From DASZYF01 sp035545535 (GTDB lineage: Bacteria; Actinomycetota; Actinomycetes; Mycobacteriales; CAJCIY01), in NCBI GenBank assembly GCA_035545535.1, contig DASZYF010000018.1, positions 1-9,579 of the forward strand: 9,579 bases of DNA, given 5' to 3'. The notes beneath the pieces were generated by a model. The model worked only from the letters and a program-made list of their open reading frames with translations. It had not been told where the DNA came from and did not search any database. This document shows, in pieces, positions 1 through 5,498 of the stretch (positions are counted from its first letter, which is position 1; every line of letters begins with the position of its first letter). Made by a program: the position numbers and the translations under genes.

Positions 1-423
1 GGTGGTGCTGCCGTCGGCGGCGACGAGCACGGTGGCGGCGCTGTGCGCGCGCAGGCCGCTGGTGTCGGTGACGGTGAGCACCGTGGTGTAGCGGCCGCGC
101 TTGGCGTAGCGGTGCTTGGCGTGGGCCTTGAGCGAGCTCAGCCGCAGCCGGTGGTGGTCACCGAAGTCGAGGACTGCGGACGCGAGCCGGTGCCCGCGCG
201 GCAGCTTCGTCGCAGCCACGTCGATCACGACCGAGCGATGGCCCCGGGGGTGCAGGTGCATCGCGGCACGAGGCTTCGCCGCCGTCGATGCACGGGCGTA
301 GGCGTGCACCGCCGTCGGCGGCGAGGCGTAAGCGGAGCTGGCGCCACCGATGCTGCCGACGAGAGAGCCGACAACCACGACGGCGAGGGAGGAGGAGGTC
401 GCCCAGCGACGGTTGTTGTCCAT
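1..423 (-). CDS. Secreted PKD-domain-like protein, C-terminus outside window
   Basis: This is the first 141 codons of a gene that leaves the window at position 1 with no stop. The ATG at 423 is the only ATG, GTG or TTG start in the open frame, which has an in-frame TGA upstream near 525. Residues 1-33 form a signal peptide: MDNNRRW, a hydrophobic core (LAVVVVGSLVGSIGG), then an AYA|S cleavage site. A basic, His-rich linker follows. Residues about 81-136 resemble a PKD domain, with DFGD at 86-89 and the HxYxxxGxYxxxLTVTDxxG pattern at 104-123. PKD domains are extracellular beta-sandwiches found in surface proteins and secreted enzymes, usually as spacers or for carbohydrate or protein contact. 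The domain carrying the activity may lie beyond the edge. No good Shine-Dalgarno lies just before the ATG. The gene diverges from the cyclic-di-GMP operon, so the two may share regulatory DNA. Export is well supported; the exact role is unknown. Confidence 0.8.
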   Translation of the reverse strand, partial: MDNNRRWATSSSLAVVVVGSLVGSIGGASSAYASPPTAVHAYARASTAAKPRAAMHLHPRGHRSVVIDVAATKLPRGHRLASAVLDFGDHHRLRLSSLKAHAKHRYAKRGRYTTVLTVTDTSGLRAHSAATVLVAADGSTT

Positions 424-560
424 GGCCCACGAAACGGCTCGGGGCCGCGCGGTCCGGAGGGTCGGTCGGACGAATCTGCTTTGGTGCGTCCGGCGATGCT
501 CGTTCCTGCTAGGTCCGCGCCCTCACGTACTAGTTTCCCAAGACCATCGCGGCACGATGT

Positions 561-576
561 TGTGACTCGCGACACA
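561..576. promoter_or_regulatory. Possible CRP/GlxR-type operator
   Basis: TGTGACTCGCGACACA is an imperfect dyad: 12 of its 16 bases are symmetric. It matches 9 of the 10 specified bases of the CRP-family pattern TGTGA-N6-TCACA, the one mismatch being the T of the second half-site. Actinobacterial CRP-type regulators such as GlxR and mycobacterial Crp bind this kind of sequence. It lies in the AT-richer part of the divergent region, 138 bp before the PKD-protein start and 178 bp before the GTG of the signalling operon. A single near-match can arise by chance, so this is tentative. Confidence 0.35.
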
Positions 577-586
577 CAGCACGTCG

Positions 587-605
587 ACATGATGTACACA
601 TGATG
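587..605. repeat. Tandem 8-bp direct repeat ACATGATG, 11-bp period
   Basis: ACATGATG occurs at 587-594 and again at 598-605, separated by TAC. The 11-bp period is about one helical turn, so both copies face the same side of the DNA, as is usual for tandem activator half-sites. The repeat is unusually AT-rich for this genome. Each copy contains CATGAT, which weakly resembles a -10 hexamer. Its function is unknown. Confidence 0.5.
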
Positions 606-644
606 GGCGGACCGGAACGCTCGCGCGGGACCCGATCGCGGAGC

Positions 645-703
645 AGGTCACGGGCTACCTCGCGGCTCCCGCTGTGACTACGTGACCTAGCCCTTTGGGC
701 AGG
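645..703 (+). promoter_or_regulatory. Two overlapping potential hairpins ahead of the cyclic-di-GMP gene
   Basis: AGGTCAC (645-651) is perfectly complementary to GTGACCT (682-688), giving a 7-bp stem with a 30-nt loop. A nested alternative pairs GTCAC (647-651) with GTGAC (674-678) and adds GGG/CCC. A second hairpin, CCTAGCCC-TTT-GGGCAGG (686-703), has a GCCC/GGGC core plus three outer pairs around a bulged A. It uses the same CCT (686-688) as the first stem, so the two cannot fully coexist. No T-run follows, so this is not a simple intrinsic terminator. It may be a structured 5' leader if transcription starts upstream, or a protein-binding DNA dyad. Confidence 0.35.
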
Positions 704-754
704 ACGCGCGGTCGTGATCTCCCGCGCTGCGCAAACGCGGTCGATCGTGGACCC

Positions 755-3700
755 GTGACCGAGTCTCTGCCCCCGTCTCCCGACCGCCCACGGATCGTCG
801 TCATCGAGGACGACGCCGGCTACGCGAGCCTCGTGCTGACGGCGCTCGACGACCTGGGCGGCGCGGTCACGTTCGAGCACGTCCTGACGCTCGAGGCCGC
901 GCTGGAGCGGGTCGACGACCGCGACGTCGTCGGCGTCCTCAGCGACCTCGGCCTGCCCGACGCCGACGGCCTTGAGGTCGTGGAGCGCCTCCGGGCCCGG
1001 GCGCCGCTGTCCTCCCTCGTGGTCCTCACCGGCCGGGAGGACGAGGCACTGGCCGTCGAGGCCCTGCGCCGCGGCGCGGACGACTACGTCGTCAAGTCCG
1101 AGGGCGCCATGCGCGACCTCGTGCGCGTCGTCCGGCACTCCATCGAGCGCAGCGGCCACCGGCGCGCCCTGCAGCGGGAGGTCTCCCGCGCCGAGGCCGT
1201 GTTCGAGGCGCTGGGCAACGCGGTCGCCATCTTCGATGCCGACCGGCGGGTGATCCGGGTGAACCCGGCGGCCCGGGAGCTGCTCGGTGACCTGACGTGC
1301 GACGAGATGCTGCAGGGCCGGATGCCCGCGCTGCTCGGGCGCGACGGCACCCCGCTCGCCGACGCCGAACGTCCCTCGGTCCGGGTGTTCGCCAGCGGCG
1401 GTCGCATCCTCGACCGGGACGTCTGCCTGCGGACCGCGACCGGCGAGGACATCTGGATCGACGTGCAGGCCAGCACCTTCCGGGACGAGCACGGGCACAT
1501 CGACGGCGCGGTGCTGTCGATCCGCGACGTCAGCACGCGCCGCGCCCTCGTCGAGCTGAACCGCGAGAAGTCCGCGCTGCTCGAGGCCGTCGGGCAGGCC
1601 GTGGTGGTCACCGACGCGGACGGGCTCATCACGTTCTGGAACCCCGCCGCCGAGCGGCTCTACGGCTGGCGCGCGGACGAGGTGATGGGCCGGCCGGTCG
1701 CCGCCGTCGTGCCCACCGCCCAGAGCGAGGAGCAGCTCGCCGCCGTCCGGGACGACCTGCTCGCCGGCCGCTCCTGGACCGGAGACCTGGTGCTGCGCCG
1801 CCGCGACGGGTCGATGTTCGACGCCCTGTCCACCGAAGCGCCCATGGCGGACGAGGACGGGCGGTTCATCGGGGCGGTGACCGTGACCACGGACATCACC
1901 GGGCGGAAGCGGGCCGAGCGGGCGGCGCAGGTGCTCAGCTCGATCGCGACCACCAGCGGTGACGCGATCCTCACCAAGTCCCTCGACGGGACCATCCAGT
2001 CCTGGAACGCCGGCGCGGAGGCGCTTTACCAGTACCGCGCCGACGAGGTCGTCGGTCAGTCGGTCAGCATGCTGGACCCGCGCGGGCCCGGCGAGGTGCA
2101 GCAGATCCTCGCCACCGTCTGCCGGGGCGAGACCGTGCGCATCGAGACCGTGCGGCGGCGCAAGGACGGCACCGACATCGTGGTCCAGCTCACGGTGTCG
2201 CCGATGTTCGACGGCGCGGGCGCCGTCGTCGGTGCCTCCGCGATCGCGCGCGACGTCAGCGATCGCCGCCAGCTCGAGAAGGAGCTGAGCCAGCTCGCGC
2301 TCTACGACGGCCTGACCGGGCTGCCGAACCGCACCCTGCTGCACGACCGGCTCCAGCAGGCGATCGCCAACGCCGACCGGCGGCGCAAGCCCCTCGCCGT
2401 GCTGTTCTGCGACCTCGACCACTTCAAGCGGGTCAACGACTCGCGCGGGCACCTGATCGGCGACGAGCTGCTCAAGGTCGCCGCCACCCGCATCAGCAGC
2501 GCGATCCGCAGCGGCGACACGGTCGCCCGCTTCGGCGGGGACGAGTTCGTCGTGGTGGCCGTCGACACCGGCCGGGTGGAGGCCGAGGCGCTGGCCCGCC
2601 GCATCGGCGCCGCGCTGCAGGAGCCGATGATCATCGACGGGCGGCACCACGCCGTCACCGCGAGCCTCGGCATCGCCGTGACCCCGCCGCTCCCGGCCGA
2701 CGCGAACGACCTGCTGCGCCACGCGGACGCCGCCATGTACAACGCGAAGAACGCGGGCCGCGCGACGTCGCGCACCTTCGACGCGGGGATGCTCGCCGAG
2801 ACCTCGGCCCGCCAGCACCTCACCGACGACCTGCGCCAGATGCTCGACGCCGACCGCCTCGAGATCCACTACCAGCCGCAGATCGACCTCACGACCGGAG
2901 CGCTCGTCGGTCTCGAGGCGCTGCTGCGCTGGCACGACCCGGCGCACGGCTGGGTCTCTCCGAACGTCTTCGTCCCTCTGGCGGAGGACGCCGGCTTCGC
3001 GATCGACCTCGACGACTGGGCGCTGCAGCGCGCCTGCAAGGACACCGGACGGCTGCGCCGGCTCGGGGTCCTGCCGGAGAAGGCCCGGGTCGCCGTCAAC
3101 CGCTCGGTGCGCTCGCTCACCGACGATCTGCCCTCGCGCGTGGCCGACGCGGCGCGGCGGGCCCGGCTGCCGCTGGAGGCGCTCGAGCTGGAGGTCACCG
3201 AGACCGCGCTGATGACCGACCTCACGTTGGCGACCCGCACCCTCGGTGCCCTGCAGTCGCGAGGTGTCGGCGTCGCGCTGGACGACTTCGGGACCGGCTA
3301 CTCCTCACTCGTCTACGTGCGGCAGCTGCCCATCACCACGCTGAAGATCGACCGGTCGTTCGTCGACCACATCGTCGACGAGGCCGACGACCTGGCGATC
3401 GCTACGTCGGTCATCGACCTCGGCCGGCGCCTGCAGCTCTCGACCGTCGCGGAGGGCGTGGAGACCGTCGACCAGCTGGCCATGCTGAAGCGGCTCGGCT
3501 GCCGGTCGGCTCAGGGCTTCCTGTGGGCACCGGCGCTGCCGCTCGACGACCTCATCCGCACGTTGAAGCAGAACGGCGGGCGGTGGGCGATCGAGGCGGA
3601 CGTCCCCGACAGCCCCCGTTCGCGCCCGCGCATGGGAGATGCCCTCACGAACGAGCACGGGCTGCACCGCCTCCTCGAGCTGCACGGCGACGGGGCGTCC

Positions 3701-3838
3701 CTGATGACGATCGCGGCCGCGCTGAACGCCGAAGGCTTCGCCTCACCCGGCGGGGCGCGCTGGCACCACCGGGCGGTGGCCCGGGCCCTCGCCGACGCCA
3801 TCCCGCGGCAGCGCCAGGCGGGGGGCGTCCGGCGATGA
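755..3838 (+). CDS. REC-PAS3-GGDEF-EAL cyclic-di-GMP signalling protein with C-terminal HTH
   Basis: A soluble 1027-residue protein that probably makes and degrades cyclic-di-GMP. REC (about 12-130): acidic E18/D19/D20, phospho-acceptor D64, T92, K114. Three PAS domains follow, about 143-258, 271-383 and 391-503; none shows a LOV cysteine or other obvious cofactor motif. GGDEF (about 511-675): D553, GGDEF at 594-598, and a canonical inhibitory I-site RxxD (R585, D588) five residues before it. EAL (about 685-938): E721-A-L, N782, the ExTE glutamate E813, D843/D844, K864, the AEGVE glutamates and Q920 all present, so both activities look intact. Residues 966-1013 add a recombinase-like helix-turn-helix, not usual for this family. 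The GTG at 755 gives a normal short lead to REC strand 1 but has only a weak ribosome site; a TTG at 695 is in frame but less likely. The stop overlaps the kinase ATG by 4 nt. REC phosphorylation by that kinase is inferred. Confidence 0.93.
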   Translation: MTESLPPSPDRPRIVVIEDDAGYASLVLTALDDLGGAVTFEHVLTLEAALERVDDRDVVGVLSDLGLPDADGLEVVERLRARAPLSSLVVLTGREDEALAVEALRRGADDYVVKSEGAMRDLVRVVRHSIERSGHRRALQREVSRAEAVFEALGNAVAIFDADRRVIRVNPAARELLGDLTCDEMLQGRMPALLGRDGTPLADAERPSVRVFASGGRILDRDVCLRTATGEDIWIDVQASTFRDEHGHIDGAVLSIRDVSTRRALVELNREKSALLEAVGQAVVVTDADGLITFWNPAAERLYGWRADEVMGRPVAAVVPTAQSEEQLAAVRDDLLAGRSWTGDLVLRRRDGSMFDALSTEAPMADEDGRFIGAVTVTTDITGRKRAERAAQVLSSIATTSGDAILTKSLDGTIQSWNAGAEALYQYRADEVVGQSVSMLDPRGPGEVQQILATVCRGETVRIETVRRRKDGTDIVVQLTVSPMFDGAGAVVGASAIARDVSDRRQLEKELSQLALYDGLTGLPNRTLLHDRLQQAIANADRRRKPLAVLFCDLDHFKRVNDSRGHLIGDELLKVAATRISSAIRSGDTVARFGGDEFVVVAVDTGRVEAEALARRIGAALQEPMIIDGRHHAVTASLGIAVTPPLPADANDLLRHADAAMYNAKNAGRATSRTFDAGMLAETSARQHLTDDLRQMLDADRLEIHYQPQIDLTTGALVGLEALLRWHDPAHGWVSPNVFVPLAEDAGFAIDLDDWALQRACKDTGRLRRLGVLPEKARVAVNRSVRSLTDDLPSRVADAARRARLPLEALELEVTETALMTDLTLATRTLGALQSRGVGVALDDFGTGYSSLVYVRQLPITTLKIDRSFVDHIVDEADDLAIATSVIDLGRRLQLSTVAEGVETVDQLAMLKRLGCRSAQGFLWAPALPLDDLIRTLKQNGGRWAIEADVPDSPRSRPRMGDALTNEHGLHRLLELHGDGASLMTIAAALNAEGFASPGGARWHHRAVARALADAIPRQRQAGGVRR
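3650..3793 (+). other. Recombinase-like helix-turn-helix appended to the EAL domain
   Basis: Residues 966-1013 of the cyclic-di-GMP protein follow a Pro/Arg-rich linker (about 940-965) after the EAL domain ends. The pattern is LLELHGDGASLMTIAAALN, then EGF-SPGG-RWH, then AVARAL. It resembles the small helix-turn-helix found in serine-recombinase C-terminal regions: a G-x-S-x-x-x-I-A-x-x-L-N helix pair, a G-x-x-(T/S)-P-x-G-x-x-W-H turn, then a helix of the V-x-R-x-L type. No catalytic recombinase domain is present. DNA binding is inferred from the pattern alone; it could instead be a protein-contact module. Confidence 0.6.
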
Positions 3839-5025
3839 ACAGCCCGCTGCCGGTCGCGATGGTCGTGGATGCCGACGGCGTGCGCGTCACGCTGTCGCAG
3901 ACCGTGCTCGACAACGCACCGATCGGCATGGCGCTGACCACGGTGTCGGGGACCGTGCTGTGGACCAACGCCGCGATGGCGGAGGTCATCGGCATCGCGG
4001 ACGCCCGCACGCTCGTCGGCCGGCGGCTCATCGACCTCGTCGGCGAGGACGACGCGCGGCAGCTCGCGGCGGACGCCGCCGCGCTGCTCGCCGGCGACGA
4101 CGCCCCGCGGCGGGAGATCCACCGGCAGAGCGGCGCGGAGCCCCGATGGCTCGAGGTGCGCAGCTCGCTCGCGCTCGACCCGTCGGGCACACCGGTCGAG
4201 CTGGGCGACCCGGCCGAGCCGTGCGTCATCCGCCAGCTCCTCGACGTGACCGAGCGACGGGTCGCCGAGCAGCGCCTCGCCGAGGCGCACCGCGAGCTGG
4301 AGGAGCGCAACCGCGAGCTGGAGCGGTCGAACGAGCAGCTGAGCCAGTTCGCGGTCGTCGCGTCCCACGACCTCTCGGAGCCGCTGCGGGTGGTCGCCGG
4401 GCACGTCGAGCTGCTGCAGGCCCGGTACGACGAGCTGTTCGACGACCGCGGACGCACGTGGATGGGCTTCGCGATCGACGGCTGCACCCGCATGCGGCGG
4501 CTCATCGACGATCTGCTGCTCTACAGCCGCACCGGTCAGGAGCTGCACCTCGAGCAGGTCGCCCTCGCCGACGTCGTCGCGCAGGCGGTGCACCGCGTGG
4601 AAGCCCTCATCGGCGACAGCGGCGCCCGCATCGAGGTCGTGGACCCGCTGCCCGAGGTCGTGGTCGACCGCGGTGCGCTGACCCAGGTCTTGGCGAACCT
4701 GTTCTCGAACGCCATCAAGTACGCGCGGCCCGACGTCAGCCCATGCATCGTGATACGAGCGAACTGGTACGACGCGGGCTGGCGCGTCGAGGTCGCGGAC
4801 AACGGCATCGGCATCCCGGAGCGCCACCGCGACCGCGCGTTCCAGCTGTTCCAGCGCTTGCACGGACGAGAGATCGAGGGCACCGGGATCGGACTTGCCC
4901 TGTGCCGCAAGGTCATCGAACGCCACGGCGGCACCATCGCGCTGGCGACCAACGAACCGTCGGGGACCACCGTGGTCATCGACCTGCCCACGCTCACCCC
5001 GACCCCGAAGGACGAGAAGCCATGA
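3835..5025 (+). CDS. Soluble PAS sensor histidine kinase, phytochrome-like H-box
   Basis: A 396-residue sensor kinase that autophosphorylates on histidine and passes phosphate to receiver aspartates. It has no signal peptide or membrane helix, so it should sense a cytoplasmic cue. PAS domain: about 20-137, with no LOV cysteine and no obvious cofactor ligand. A charged coiled coil (about 138-175, rich in E-R-L heptads) joins it to the HisKA dimerisation helix. The H-box is ASHDLSEPLR, with H178 as phospho-acceptor; it resembles the SHDLxEPLR box of phytochrome-type and related soluble kinases. The HATPase_c part has the N-box (N288, N292), G1 DNGIGIP (322-328), an FQLFQRLH F-box and G2 GTGIGLAL (349-356), so it looks active. 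The ATG at 3835 overlaps the preceding stop (ATGA), and its own stop overlaps the next start in the same way, implying translational coupling. Its partners are probably the flanking REC domains. Confidence 0.93.
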   Translation: MNSPLPVAMVVDADGVRVTLSQTVLDNAPIGMALTTVSGTVLWTNAAMAEVIGIADARTLVGRRLIDLVGEDDARQLAADAAALLAGDDAPRREIHRQSGAEPRWLEVRSSLALDPSGTPVELGDPAEPCVIRQLLDVTERRVAEQRLAEAHRELEERNRELERSNEQLSQFAVVASHDLSEPLRVVAGHVELLQARYDELFDDRGRTWMGFAIDGCTRMRRLIDDLLLYSRTGQELHLEQVALADVVAQAVHRVEALIGDSGARIEVVDPLPEVVVDRGALTQVLANLFSNAIKYARPDVSPCIVIRANWYDAGWRVEVADNGIGIPERHRDRAFQLFQRLHGREIEGTGIGLALCRKVIERHGGTIALATNEPSGTTVVIDLPTLTPTPKDEKP

Positions 5026-5468
5026 TCGACGAAGCCGCACCCGTACGCATCCTGCTGGTGGAGGACAGTCCCGGAGACGTCAGCCTGACGCGGGAGTCCC
5101 TGCGCGACGCGCGCGTCGCCAACGAGCTCGTCGTCGTCGGCGACGGTGAGGAGGCGTTGCGCTTCCTGCGGCGCGAGGACGAGCACGCCGACGGCCGCGA
5201 GATCGATCTCGTCCTGCTCGACCTGAACCTCCCATGCATGGACGGGCACGAGGTCCTGGCCGAGATCAAGCGCGACCAGTCGCTGCGCGCGACGCCGGTC
5301 ATCGTCCTCACGACGTCGGCCAACCCCGACGACGTCATGGGCGCGTACGCCGCGCACGCGAACGCCTACGTCACCAAGCCGGTGCTGTTCGCCGACTTCC
5401 ACGACGTCCTGCGGCGGCTCGAGGGCTTCTGGCTCGACGTCGTGCGGCTGCCGCGCGAGGTGGGGTGA
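5022..5468 (+). CDS. Single-domain response regulator, Rcp1-like
   Basis: A 148-residue protein consisting only of a receiver domain. Key residues are E14/D15, the phospho-acceptor D67 in LLDLNLP, T97/T98 at the end of strand 4, and K119 in TKP. The VEDSPGD start, the long insertion around the charged stretch at 51-60, and the C-terminal FW-L-V-LP signature (136-144) are typical of Rcp1-type regulators, the usual partners of phytochrome-like kinases with this H-box. There is no output domain, so it acts as a phosphate shuttle, a sink or a protein-contact switch. The ATG overlaps the kinase stop by 4 nt, and GAAGGA (5007-5012), nine bases upstream, can serve as ribosome site. It is the last gene of the operon and ends 22 bp before the opposing gene. 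Confidence 0.93.
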   Translation: MIDEAAPVRILLVEDSPGDVSLTRESLRDARVANELVVVGDGEEALRFLRREDEHADGREIDLVLLDLNLPCMDGHEVLAEIKRDQSLRATPVIVLTTSANPDDVMGAYAAHANAYVTKPVLFADFHDVLRRLEGFWLDVVRLPREVG

Positions 5469-5475
5469 CAGCGCG

Positions 5476-5498
5476 CGACGTGCGGCGGCATCACGTCG
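5476..5498. terminator. Inverted repeat between converging genes, possible bidirectional terminator
   Basis: CGACGTG (5476-5482) and CACGTCG (5492-5498) form a perfect 7-bp stem with a 9-nt loop. It lies in the 22-bp gap between the two convergent stop codons and reaches into the stop and last codons of the membrane protein. The position is right for ending both transcripts. There is no T-run on either side, so it would have to be one of the U-less hairpins seen in actinobacteria, or termination may be Rho-dependent. Confidence 0.35.

Larger units (their letters stand above)
424..754. other. Divergent intergenic regulatory region
   Basis: This gene-free stretch of about 330 bases separates the secreted PKD protein from the signalling operon and should hold promoters for both. 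It contains a more AT-rich island at about 530-605, where strand opening would be easiest. It also has a CRP-like dyad (561-576), a tandem 8-mer (587-605), several GTGAC/GTCAC motifs and two potential hairpins (645-703). I found no convincing sigma-70 -35/-10 pair with 16-18 bp spacing on either strand, so the promoters are not placed. I compared both leaders with the cyclic-di-GMP-I and ydaO-type riboswitch patterns I know and saw no match. Confidence 0.6.

Noticed and set aside
43..603. Plus-strand open frame (186 codons) at the left edge
   Set aside because: It overlaps the secreted protein on the opposite strand, which has a textbook signal peptide and PKD pattern. The plus-strand translation has no motif and crosses the intergenic region.
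424..640. Riboswitch in the leader of the secreted PKD protein
   Set aside because: I checked for cyclic-di-GMP-I and ydaO-type (cyclic-di-AMP) patterns, attractive given the context, but the conserved core sequences are absent. Only a weak CGGAC/GTCCG hairpin is present.
695..754. TTG at 695 as the start of the cyclic-di-GMP protein
   Set aside because: It would add 20 residues with no domain meaning ahead of the REC domain, and the TTG lies inside a potential hairpin (686-703). The GTG at 755 gives a normal receiver N-terminus. Not fully excluded, because neither start has a good ribosome site.
1580..2260. PAS2 and PAS3 of the cyclic-di-GMP protein as a recent tandem duplication
   Set aside because: They share segments such as the RADEV(M/V)G turn, but these are general PAS consensus positions; the rest differs too much to claim a recent duplication by eye.
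530..2947. Long minus-strand open frame (805 codons) opposite the cyclic-di-GMP gene
   Set aside because: It lies antisense to clear PAS and GGDEF domains. Its translation is low-complexity, rich in V, G, R, H, D and E, with no recognisable domain. Such frames are common artefacts of high third-position GC.
3511..5040. Minus-strand open frame (509 codons) opposite the histidine kinase
   Set aside because: It is a shadow of the kinase gene with biased composition and no motif; the plus strand has all the kinase boxes in frame.
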